A program made the translations under genes and the position numbers. From positions 62,001 to 126,000 of the forward strand of contig CAWESB010000016.1 of NCBI GenBank assembly GCA_963811635.1: DNA of 64,000 nt. The letters are read 5' to 3'. Below are positions 18,173 to 24,830 of this stretch, piece by piece (positions within the stretch are counted from its first letter, which is position 1; each line of letters starts with the position of its first letter). The stretch is from JAIBJN01 sp963811635 (GTDB lineage: Bacteria; Actinomycetota; Thermoleophilia; Gaiellales; Gaiellaceae). The notes below the pieces were generated by a model that saw nothing but the letters and a program-made list of their open reading frames with translations, made no database searches and was not told where the DNA came from.

Positions 18173-18763
18173 GTGCCGCTCGACGTCGTCATCCTCGGCC
18201 CCCCAGGGGCCGGTAAGGGCACCCAGGGCAAGCGCATCGCCGCGGCGGAGGGAATCCCGCACATCAACACCGGCGACATGTTTCGCGCCGAGTGCGCCGC
18301 CGGCAGCCAGCTGGGCGAGCGGGTGAAGGCGATCCTCGACAACGGCGACCTCGTCCCCGACGACGTCACGATCGAGGTCGTCCGCGGCCGGCTGGCCCAG
18401 GACGACACCGCCGGGGGCTTCGTCCTCGACGGGTTCCCGCGCACGCTCCCGCAGGCCGAGGCGCTCGACCGCGTCCTCGCCGAGCTCGACCGCGGTGAGC
18501 TCTGCGCCGTGCTCGACTTCCGGGTTCCGGACGAAGTCGCTGTCACACGCCTGCTGGGGCGCTCCGCCGTCGAGGGCCGCAGCGACGACACCCCCGACAA
18601 GATCCAGCACCGGCTCGACGTCTATCACGAGCAGAGCGAGCCGCTCGTCGACTACTACAGCTCGCGCGGCCTCCTGCGCGAGATCCACGCGAACCGCGGC
18701 GTCGACGAGGTCTCCGGCGAGGTGGAGCAGGTGCTTTCGAACGCGAAGCAGACCCTGTCGTGA
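18173..18763 (+). CDS. adk: Adenylate kinase
   Basis: Adk catalyses ATP + AMP = 2 ADP. The protein has the P-loop ILGPPGAGKGTQ, the AMP-binding NTGDMFR, the GFVLDGFPRTLPQA motif and a LID region (LLGRSAVEGRSDDTPDKIQHRL) of the short, cysteine-free type. From GTG 18173 it is 196 aa. The alternative ATG at 18152, encoded by structured element C, gives 203 aa (MSSDEPLVPLDVV) and has the better ribosome-binding site (GAGGCAGGG). I chose the GTG because it restores the overlap with secY when the element is ignored, but both may be used. The map GTG overlaps its stop. Confidence 0.95.
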   Translation: MPLDVVILGPPGAGKGTQGKRIAAAEGIPHINTGDMFRAECAAGSQLGERVKAILDNGDLVPDDVTIEVVRGRLAQDDTAGGFVLDGFPRTLPQAEALDRVLAELDRGELCAVLDFRVPDEVAVTRLLGRSAVEGRSDDTPDKIQHRLDVYHEQSEPLVDYYSSRGLLREIHANRGVDEVSGEVEQVLSNAKQTLS

Positions 18764-19515
18764 TCATCCGCAAGTCCCGAGACGAGATCGAGACGATGGG
18801 CCGCGCCGGCCGCGTGGTCGCCCGGACGCTCGAGCTGCTGGGCGAGCGCGCCAAGCCCGGCGTCACCACGGCCGAGCTCGACGAGGCGGCCGAGGAGTAC
18901 ATCCGCTCCGAGGGCGGCGTCCCCACGTTCAAGGGCTACCGCGGCTTTCCGGCCGCGATCTGCACGTCGCCGAACTCGATGGTCGTGCACGGCATCCCGG
19001 GCCCCTACGTGCTCGAGGACGGCGACCTCATCTCGGTCGACGTCGGCGTGACGCTCGACGGGTTCGTGGCCGACTCCGCCTTCACCTTCCCGGTCGGTGT
19101 GGTCGACGGCGAGGCCGAGCGGCTGCTCGAGATCGGCCGGGCCGCGCTCGCCGCCGGGATCGAGCAAGCGCGGGCCGGCAACCACGTCCAGGACATCTCG
19201 GCAGCAGTCCAGCGCACGACCGAGGCCGCGGGCTTCTCCGTCGTTCGCTCGCTCGTCGGTCACGGGATCGGGCGCTCGATGCACGAGGAGCCCCAGGTGC
19301 CGAACTTCGGCGAGCCCGGGGGCGGCCCGTTGCTCCAGCCGGGCATGACCCTCGCGATCGAGCCGATGATCAACGCCGGCGGGCCCGACGTGTGGATGGC
19401 CGACGACCGCTGGTCGATCTCGACCGACGACGACTCGCTCTCGGCCCATTTCGAGCACACGGTCGCGATCACCGACAACGGTCCCGTGGTGCTCACGAAA
19501 GCGGGGTCGGAATGA
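18760..19515 (+). CDS. map: Type I methionine aminopeptidase
   Basis: MAP removes the initiator methionine from nascent proteins. The 251-aa, pita-bread-fold enzyme shows the metal-ligand framework: DVGVTLDGFVADSAFTF (two Asp), GHGIGRSMHEEP (His), AIEPM (Glu) and FEHTVAI (Glu). The GTG start overlaps the adk stop (GTGA). The usual next gene infA is absent; 73 nt of non-coding sequence leads to rpmJ, including TACGAT near 19530, which could be a -10 for an internal promoter. Confidence 0.96.
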   Translation: MIIRKSRDEIETMGRAGRVVARTLELLGERAKPGVTTAELDEAAEEYIRSEGGVPTFKGYRGFPAAICTSPNSMVVHGIPGPYVLEDGDLISVDVGVTLDGFVADSAFTFPVGVVDGEAERLLEIGRAALAAGIEQARAGNHVQDISAAVQRTTEAAGFSVVRSLVGHGIGRSMHEEPQVPNFGEPGGGPLLQPGMTLAIEPMINAGGPDVWMADDRWSISTDDDSLSAHFEHTVAITDNGPVVLTKAGSE

Positions 19516-19588
19516 CCGGCTTTGCTACGATGCACGGTCGCGGCTGGTCCGCGCTTTTGCGTGGATGCCGCCCTACCCCCGAGGTCTC

Positions 19589-19702
19589 ATGAAGGTCCGT
19601 CCGTCCGTCAAGCCGATGTGTGACCGCTGCCGTGTGATCAAGCGGCACGGCAAGGTGTTCGTCATCTGCTCGAACCCGCGGCACAAGCAGCGGCAGGGCT
19701 AG
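19589..19702 (+). CDS. rpmJ: 50S ribosomal protein L36
   Basis: The 37-aa protein (MKVRPSVKPMCDRCRVIKRH ... NPRHKQRQG) has the zinc ligands C11, C14, C27 and H32 of the zinc-binding L36 type. CCGAGG lies 5 nt before the ATG. It sits between map and rpsM as usual, but without infA in front. rpsM follows after 16 nt with its own strong ribosome-binding site. Confidence 0.95.
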   Translation: MKVRPSVKPMCDRCRVIKRHGKVFVICSNPRHKQRQG

Positions 19703-19718
19703 GAGCGAAGGAGAAGAG

Positions 19719-20096
19719 TTGGCCCGAATTGCAGGAGTGAACCTCCCCCGTGAGAAGCGCCTCGAGATCGCGCTCACGTACATCTATGGGATCGGTCAGG
19801 CGACGGCGCGGAAGACCTGCGCCGAGCTCGGCCTGTCCTCCGACGAGAAGGTCCGCGACCTCACGGACGAGGAGATCACGAAGCTCCGCAACTACATCGA
19901 CTCGAACCTCGAGGTCGAGGGCGAGCTGCGCCGCGAGCGCTCCCAGGCGATCAAGCGCCTGCAGGAGATCGGCGCCTACCGCGGCATCCGCCATCGCCGC
20001 GGGCTCCCTGTCAACGGCCAGCGGACGAAGACGAACGCGCGCACGCGCAAGGGCCCGAAGAAGACGGTCGGCCGCGGGAAGAGGGCGAAGGTCTAG
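19719..20096 (+). CDS. rpsM: 30S ribosomal protein S13
   Basis: S13 lies in the 30S head and forms bridges to L5 and contacts to P-site tRNA. The 125-aa protein starts at TTG (MARIAGVNLPREKRLEIALTYI) behind GGAGCGAAGGAGAAGAG. The central helix-two-turn-helix part and the basic tail (PVNGQRTKTNARTRKGPKKT) are intact. Its TAG overlaps the rpsK GTG. Confidence 0.97.
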   Translation: MARIAGVNLPREKRLEIALTYIYGIGQATARKTCAELGLSSDEKVRDLTDEEITKLRNYIDSNLEVEGELRRERSQAIKRLQEIGAYRGIRHRRGLPVNGQRTKTNARTRKGPKKTVGRGKRAKV

Positions 20097-20497
20097 TGGC
20101 GCCGCCCCGCCGACAGTCGAAGGGCCGTGCCCGCCGCCGGGTGAAGAAGAACATCGCCATCGGCCAGGCGCACATCAAGACGTCCTTCAACAACACGATC
20201 GTCAGCCTCACCGACAAGGAGGGGAACGTCATCGCGTGGGAGAGCGCCGGCTCCGCCGGCTTCAAGGGCTCCCGCAAGTCGACGCCGTTCGCCGCCCAGG
20301 TGACCGCCGACTCCTGCGCCCGGAAAGGCATGGAGCACGGCCTCCAGAAGGTCGAGGTCTTCGTCAAGGGCCCCGGCTCCGGTCGTGAGACCGCCATCCG
20401 GTCGCTGCAGGCTGCCGGCCTCGAGATCCTCGGCGTCAAGGACGTCTCCCCGCAGGCCCACAACGGCGTCCGGCCGAAGAAGCGGAGGCGTGTCTAG
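20096..20497 (+). CDS. rpsK: 30S ribosomal protein S11
   Basis: S11 forms part of the platform and the mRNA exit. The 133-aa protein includes HIKTSFNNTIVSLTDKEGNV, GFKGSRKSTPFAAQ and the basic end GVRPKKRRRV. It starts at GTG overlapping the rpsM TAG and ends overlapping the rpsD GTG. Confidence 0.97.
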   Translation: MAPPRRQSKGRARRRVKKNIAIGQAHIKTSFNNTIVSLTDKEGNVIAWESAGSAGFKGSRKSTPFAAQVTADSCARKGMEHGLQKVEVFVKGPGSGRETAIRSLQAAGLEILGVKDVSPQAHNGVRPKKRRRV

Positions 20498-21117
20498 TGG
20501 CCCGCCCGCTCGGCCCCAAGTGCAAGCTCTGCCGCCGCGAGGGCATGAAGCTCTTCCTCAAGGGTGAGCGCTGCCTGACGGAGAAGTGCGCCGTCGAGCG
20601 CCGCAGCTACCCGCCGGGAGAGCACGGGCGCGGTCGCATCAAGCAGTCGGAGTACCTGCTCCAGCTGCGCGAGAAGCAGAAGGCACGCCGCTACTACGGC
20701 TTGCTCGAGAAGCAGTTCCGCAACTACTACGACAAGGCCGCGAAGCGGTCGGGGATCACCGGCGAGGAGCTGCTGCGCATGCTGGAGACGCGCCTCGACA
20801 ACGTGGTCTACCGCCTCGGCTTCGCCGCCTCGCGCGCGCAGGCGCGCCAGATCATCCGCCACGGTCACTTCCAGGTGAACGGCCGGCGGGTCAACATCCC
20901 GAGCTTCCAGGTGAAGCCGGAGGACGTCGTGGCGCTCAAGCCCGGGAGCCCCGTCGAGCAGGTCGTGCGCGACGCGACCGACCTGACCGCCTCGGTGTCC
21001 CCGTGGCTGCAGGCCGACCACGACAACCTCACGGGGAAGGTCTTGAAGCTCCCCGACCGGTCGGACATCGACACGCCGGTCCAGGAGCAGCTCATCGTCG
21101 AGCTCTACTCGAAGTAG
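20497..21117 (+). CDS. rpsD: 30S ribosomal protein S4, zinc-binding type
   Basis: S4 nucleates 30S assembly. The 206-aa protein has four N-terminal cysteines (CKLCRREG and CLTEKCAVERR) typical of the zinc-binding form, followed by the S4 RNA-binding domain (RLDNVVYRLGFAASRAQARQ, HGHFQVNGRRVNIPSF). In many bacteria S4 represses the alpha operon. The GTG start overlaps the rpsK TAG; rpoA follows after 9 nt. Confidence 0.97.
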   Translation: MARPLGPKCKLCRREGMKLFLKGERCLTEKCAVERRSYPPGEHGRGRIKQSEYLLQLREKQKARRYYGLLEKQFRNYYDKAAKRSGITGEELLRMLETRLDNVVYRLGFAASRAQARQIIRHGHFQVNGRRVNIPSFQVKPEDVVALKPGSPVEQVVRDATDLTASVSPWLQADHDNLTGKVLKLPDRSDIDTPVQEQLIVELYSK

Positions 21118-21126
21118 AAAGGAAGC

Positions 21127-22086
21127 ATGGCCACCAGAACGTCGCTCATGGAATTCCAGGTGCCCCGGATCACCCACGAGGAGGTGACCGAGGAGCGCGG
21201 CATCTTCGTGATCGAGCCGCTCGACCGCGGCTTCGGCTACACGTTCGGCAACTCGCTCCGCCGGGTGCTCCTCTCCTCGCTCGAGGGCGCGGCCGTCACG
21301 TCGGTGAAGATCGAGGGCGTCGCGCACGAGTTCACGACCTTGAAGGGCGTGCGCGAGGACGTCACGGACATCATCCTCAACCTGAAGAGCCTCATCTGCC
21401 TCCTGCACGGGGAGTCCCCCGAGGTGGAGGTCCGGCTCGAGAAGAAGGGCCCCGGCGTCGTCAAGGCGTCGGACATCGAGGCACCGGCCGACCTCGAGAT
21501 CCTCAACCCGGATCTCGAGATCGCCAACCTGTCCGACAAGGGCCGCCTCGAGGTCACGCTCACAATCGGCCGCGGCCGCGGCTACGTCCCGGCCGAGCTG
21601 AACCGCGGGCCCGAGCACACGATCGGCGTCATCCCCGTCGACTCGATCTTCTCGCCGGTGCGCCGCGTCTCCTACGAGGTCGAGGCCGCCCGCGTCGGCC
21701 AGCGCACCGACTACGACAAGCTCACCCTCGACGTGACCACGGACGGCTCCGTGTCGCCGCGCGATTCGATCGCCGAGGCTGCCGAGATCCTCATCCGCCA
21801 GCTGGCGATCTTCACGGACATCGACAAGATCGAGGGCTTCGCCGAGGCCGCCGATGACCAGGCGGAGGCGCCCCAGGCGCACGGGATGGAGAACTTCCCA
21901 ATCGAGGAGCTCGAGCTCGGCGTGCGCAGCTACAACTGCCTCAAGCGCGTCGGCATCGAGACGATCGGCGACCTCGTCTCCAAGACGGAGAGCGAGCTCG
22001 CCGCCATCCCGAACTTCGGCAAGAAGTCGATCGAAGAGGTCCGCGAGACGCTTCAGGCTCACGGGCTCACGCTCAGGGACGAATGA
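21127..22086 (+). CDS. rpoA: RNA polymerase alpha subunit
   Basis: The alpha dimer scaffolds assembly of RNA polymerase. The 319-aa protein has the N-terminal assembly domain (GFGYTFGNSLRRVLLSSLEGAAVTSVKIEG, residues about 38-67) and, after an acidic linker, the C-terminal domain (IEELELGVRSYNCLKRVGIETIGDL ... NFGKKSIEEV) that contacts UP elements and activators. AAAGGAAGC precedes the ATG. Its stop overlaps the rplQ ATG (ATGA). Complete and ordinary. Confidence 0.97.
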   Translation: MATRTSLMEFQVPRITHEEVTEERGIFVIEPLDRGFGYTFGNSLRRVLLSSLEGAAVTSVKIEGVAHEFTTLKGVREDVTDIILNLKSLICLLHGESPEVEVRLEKKGPGVVKASDIEAPADLEILNPDLEIANLSDKGRLEVTLTIGRGRGYVPAELNRGPEHTIGVIPVDSIFSPVRRVSYEVEAARVGQRTDYDKLTLDVTTDGSVSPRDSIAEAAEILIRQLAIFTDIDKIEGFAEAADDQAEAPQAHGMENFPIEELELGVRSYNCLKRVGIETIGDLVSKTESELAAIPNFGKKSIEEVRETLQAHGLTLRDE

Positions 22087-22472
22087 GGCACCGGCGCGCA
22101 GGCAGGAAGCTGGGCCGCGACTCGGCCCACCGCAAGGCGCTCTACGCGAACCTCGCCTGCGCGCTGATCGAGCACGGCCGCATCAGGACGACCGAAGCGA
22201 AGGCCAAGGAGGTCCGGCCGGTCGTCGAGCAGATGATCACGCTCGGCAAGCGCGGCGACGTCGCCGCCCACCGGCAGGCGGTGGCGTTCCTCCGCTCGAA
22301 GAGCGTTGCGCACATGCTCTTCGCCGACGTCGCGCCCCGCTTCGCCGACAGGCCGGGAGGCTACACGCGGGTCGTCAAGATCGGCCCCCGGCAAGGCGAC
22401 GCCGCTCCGATGGCCTACCTCGAGCTCGTGGACTACGTGCCGGTGCGCGCGCCGGTCGCCGCTCCGGCGTAG
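22083..22472 (+). CDS. rplQ: 50S ribosomal protein L17
   Basis: L17 lies near the tunnel exit. The 129-aa protein (MRHRRAGRKLGRDSAHRKAL; RIRTTEAKAKEVRPVVEQMI; GGYTRVVKIGPRQGDAAPMAYLELV) is typical with a slightly Ala/Pro-rich end. It is the last gene of the super-operon. The 126 nt to the convergent SRPBCC gene hold a small hairpin (CGCCGA-AAG-TCGGCG, 22542-22556) without a T tract that might be the terminator. Confidence 0.97.
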   Translation: MRHRRAGRKLGRDSAHRKALYANLACALIEHGRIRTTEAKAKEVRPVVEQMITLGKRGDVAAHRQAVAFLRSKSVAHMLFADVAPRFADRPGGYTRVVKIGPRQGDAAPMAYLELVDYVPVRAPVAAPA

Positions 22473-22598
22473 CGCAGCCCGCCACGCCGGAGCCTCCACC
22501 GCCGCACCTGCACGCGCGACGCCGCCTGGACCGGCTGCTCGCGCCGAAAGTCGGCGTGCCGCTCGGCTGCGAGCTGCCTGGCGATGTCCGGGTGCATC

Positions 22599-23060
22599 TC
22601 AGCTCTCCTTCCCGGCCGCCTCGGCGAAGTCGAGCAGCACCGAGCCCCAGCCCTCGTTGTAGCCGGCCATCCGCTCGCGGAAGTCCGGGCCGATCCGCTC
22701 CCAGCCCGAGTGGACGACCTCGACGCGGGTCCCGTCGCCCTCGGGCGTGAAGCGGATGCTGAGCTCCTGCGCCGTCTCCTCGCCGCGGTCCGGGTGCCAG
22801 GTCATCGCGAGCTCGTTGGGCGGGTCCCAGACGATGATCGTTCCCCAGACGCCCTTCTCGCCCTTGGACGAGAGCTCGTACACGCGGCCGCCGACACGGC
22901 CCTCCCAGACGACCGTGCTGTGCGGATCATCGAAGATCGAGTGGCCCTCGATCGGGTACCAGTCGCTCATCCGCTCCGTGTAGACGTGGAAGGCGTGTTC
23001 GGGCGTGCAGCGGACGAACACCGACTTCCGCACGGCCAGCTCATCCGTCATCCGGCTCAT
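22599..23060 (-). CDS. SRPBCC/AHSA1-family protein, partner of ArsR
   Basis: This 153-aa protein is a START-like helix-grip fold of the AHSA1 group: VRCTPEHAFHVYTERMSDWY at the start, then alternating strands (YELSSKGEKGVWGTIIVWDP, ELAMTWHPDRGEETAQ) and a C-terminal helix (GYNEGWGSVLLDFAEAAG). Such proteins bind small hydrophobic ligands; no enzyme activity can be assigned. The start ATG at 23060 has GGAGGAG 6-8 nt before it and overlaps the end of the ArsR gene by 20 nt, so the two form a coupled operon. The pair is inserted between rplQ and truA, genes that are often adjacent. A second, divergent pair of the same kind lies at 35874-36696. Confidence 0.85.
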   Translation of the reverse strand: MSRMTDELAVRKSVFVRCTPEHAFHVYTERMSDWYPIEGHSIFDDPHSTVVWEGRVGGRVYELSSKGEKGVWGTIIVWDPPNELAMTWHPDRGEETAQELSIRFTPEGDGTRVEVVHSGWERIGPDFRERMAGYNEGWGSVLLDFAEAAGKES

Positions 23061-23373
23061 CCTCTTCTCCTCCTTCATCGCTTTCCGCCGCCGCCTTGAA
23101 CGCGGCCAGCGCGTCGTCCCAGAACCCCTCGAAGTAGTCCCGCAGCTCCGCCAGGCCATCGCCGTTGACGCTGTAGAAGTTCCGCGTCCCGTCGCGGCGC
23201 GCCCGCACGAGCCCCGCCCGCTCGAGCACGCGAAGGTGCTGCGAGACCGCCGGCCGGCTCACCGGGAGCCCGCGGGCGAGGTCGCCGACGGAGCGGGGCC
23301 CCTCGCTGAGGGTCTCGAACACGGAGCGCCGCGTAGGATCGGCGAGTGCTGTCAGAGCGTCTGCGTAAGTCAA
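23041..23373 (-). CDS. ArsR-family transcriptional regulator
   Basis: A 110-aa winged-helix repressor: ALADPTRRSVFETLSEGPRS, then the recognition-helix region PVSRPAVSQHLRVLERAGLV and wing RARRDGTRNFYSVN, ending with an acidic tail (ESDEGGEEDEPDDG). It lacks the paired cysteines of metal-sensing ArsR proteins, so metal sensing is unlikely. The start codon is TTG at 23373 (MTYADALTALADPTRR). It lies within a cluster of GTAAG half-sites, suggesting autoregulation. It precedes the SRPBCC gene in the same transcript and is divergent from truA, 25 nt away. Confidence 0.87.
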   Translation of the reverse strand: MTYADALTALADPTRRSVFETLSEGPRSVGDLARGLPVSRPAVSQHLRVLERAGLVRARRDGTRNFYSVNGDGLAELRDYFEGFWDDALAAFKAAAESDEGGEEDEPDDG

Positions 23374-23397
23374 TACTTACGGTAAGTTAGAGCTTAC
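23365..23397. promoter_or_regulatory. Probable ArsR operator between arsR-like gene and truA
   Basis: Four related half-sites alternate in orientation: GTAAGT (23365-23370), ACTTAC (23375-23380), GTAAGT (23382-23387) and GCTTAC (23392-23397). The centre, ACTTAC-G-GTAAGT, is a perfect 13-nt palindrome and the outer pairs are spaced by 4 nt. The array covers the TTG start of the regulator and ends 1 nt before the truA ATG, so a bound repressor could affect both genes. Confidence 0.65.
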
Positions 23398-23398
23398 T

Positions 23399-24121
23399 AT
23401 GGTCGTTGTCAAGGTCACGCTCGAATACGACGGCACCGACTTCTCCGGGTGGGCAGCCCAGCCGGGCCTGCGGACGGTCGAAGGCGAGCTCCGGGCCGCG
23501 CTCGACCGCGTCTACCCGAGCTGGAGCGGGCTTGCCGTCGCCGGGCGCACTGATGCGGGCGTGCACGCGCTCGGGCAGGTCGCGAGCTTCGAGGCCGAGG
23601 GCGGCCCGCCGCCCGACCGCGCCGCCCACGCACTCAACGGCGCCCTGCCCGACGACGTCGCCGCCGTCGCGAGCGAGGAGCGGCAGGAAGGCTTCAACGC
23701 CCGCTTCTCGGCGACCGGCCGATCGTACCGCTACCGCGTCTGGCAGCGGGCAGTCCACGCCCCCCTGGAGCTGCGCCGCTCGCTCTGGCTCCCGCGCCCC
23801 GTCGACGAGGCGGCGCTCAGCGCGTCGGCGGGCCTCGTCGCGGGCGAGCACGACTTCCGGGCCTTCACGCCGACGGAGACGCAGCACGACTCCTTCGCAC
23901 GAGTCGTGCGCGAGGCGGCCTGGGCGCGCGACGGCGATGTCCTCGCATTCACGATCACGGCGGACAGCTTCCTGCGGCACATGGTGCGCACGCTCGTCGG
24001 GACGATGCTCGAGCTCCAGGACCCGGATGCGCTAGCCCCGCTTCTCGACGGCCGCCCGCGCGACGAGGCGGGCGCGACCGCGCCGGCGTGGGGGCTCTAT
24101 CTCGAGCGGGTGCACTACTAG
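23399..24121 (+). CDS. truA: tRNA pseudouridine(38-40) synthase TruA
   Basis: TruA isomerises uridines 38-40 in the tRNA anticodon arm. The 240-aa protein has the catalytic aspartate motif GRTDAGVHALGQ, RYRVWQRAVHAPL and the C-terminal motif DSFLRHMVRTLVGTMLE. ATG 23399 directly follows the operator half-sites and has no ribosome-binding site, so it may be leaderless or read from a very short leader. It ends 20 nt before the HAD gene. Confidence 0.94.
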   Translation: MVVVKVTLEYDGTDFSGWAAQPGLRTVEGELRAALDRVYPSWSGLAVAGRTDAGVHALGQVASFEAEGGPPPDRAAHALNGALPDDVAAVASEERQEGFNARFSATGRSYRYRVWQRAVHAPLELRRSLWLPRPVDEAALSASAGLVAGEHDFRAFTPTETQHDSFARVVREAAWARDGDVLAFTITADSFLRHMVRTLVGTMLELQDPDALAPLLDGRPRDEAGATAPAWGLYLERVHY

Positions 24122-24129
24122 CGCGTCGA

Positions 24130-24135
24130 TACGAT
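24130..24135 (+). promoter_or_regulatory. -10 element of a probable leaderless promoter for the HAD gene
   Basis: TACGAT lies 6 nt before the GTG at 24142, with no ribosome-binding site in between, so transcription would start at or next to the start codon. No convincing -35 is seen. The same spacing recurs at several other genes in the window. Confidence 0.45.
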
Positions 24136-24141
24136 CAACGC

Positions 24142-24771
24142 GTGCGCTACCCCACGGTTCTCTTCGATCTCGACGGCACGCTGATCGACTCCGGGGCGAT
24201 CATCCTCGCCTCCTTCAAGCACGCCACGCGCACGGTGCTCGAGCGGGAGATCCCGGAGACCGAACTGGCTGCGAGTGTCGGTGGGTCGAGCATCTACGAC
24301 CAGATGCGCGCTATCGACGAGGTACAGGCGGACGAGCTCGTGCGCGTCTACCGCGAGCACAACGAGCCGCTGCACGACGAGCTCGAGACCTTCGAGGGGA
24401 TCGAGCACGTCCTCGCGCGCCTGAAGGACGAGGGCCGCCGGCTCGGCATCGTGACGGCCAAGCGGCGCAAGACGGTCGAGCTCGCCTTCGCCGTCTTGCC
24501 GCTCGAGCGCTACTTCGATGCCGTCGTCACGTCGGACATGACCGAGCGGCACAAGCCCGACCCGGCGCCGGTGCTGGCCGCGCTCGACCTGCTCGGGGTG
24601 GAGCCGTCCGAGGCGGCCTTCGTGGGCGACTCGCCCTTCGACGTCGGCGCGGGCAAGGCCGCCGGGGTCTTCACGGTCGCGGTCGCCTGGGGGAACATCC
24701 ACCCGGTCGAGGCGCTCCTCGAGGCCGATACGCTCGTGGAGGCGCCGGAGGAGCTGCTCGATGTCCTTTAA
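24142..24771 (+). CDS. HAD-superfamily phosphatase (PpaX/Gph-like)
   Basis: The 209-aa protein has HAD motif I FDLDGTLIDSG, a helical cap (residues about 15-85), motif II-like GIVTAKRR, motif III lysine in TERHKPDPAPV and motif IV FVGDSPFDVGAGKAAG. This is the subclass of phosphoglycolate phosphatases and pyrophosphatase PpaX; the exact substrate is not readable. GTG 24142 gives the usual short N terminus (RYPTVLFDLDGT). An in-frame ATG at 24088 lies inside truA and would add 18 unlikely residues. Its stop lies on the left arm of the ligA hairpin. Confidence 0.85.
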   Translation: MRYPTVLFDLDGTLIDSGAIILASFKHATRTVLEREIPETELAASVGGSSIYDQMRAIDEVQADELVRVYREHNEPLHDELETFEGIEHVLARLKDEGRRLGIVTAKRRKTVELAFAVLPLERYFDAVVTSDMTERHKPDPAPVLAALDLLGVEPSEAAFVGDSPFDVGAGKAAGVFTVAVAWGNIHPVEALLEADTLVEAPEELLDVL

Positions 24772-24830
24772 GAAGCCATCTCGGGCTGAAGCCGTTTGCC
24801 GCCGGGACGCATCATCCCAAGATGGCTTCT
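24771..24830 (+). promoter_or_regulatory. Hairpin that encloses the ligA start codon
   Basis: AGAAGCCATCTCGGG (24771-24785) pairs with CCCAAGATGGCTTCT (24816-24830) over 15 positions with one C/A mismatch, closing a 30-nt loop. The right arm contains the ligA ATG (24822-24824) and codons 2-3; the left arm begins at the last base of the HAD stop codon. In the mRNA this would hide the start codon, so ligA translation may need melting of the hairpin or a processed or alternative transcript. Confidence 0.55.

Noticed and set aside
22542..22556. CGCCGA-AAG-TCGGCG as the super-operon terminator
   Set aside because: Only six base pairs with no T tract; mentioned under rplQ but too weak to list as a feature.
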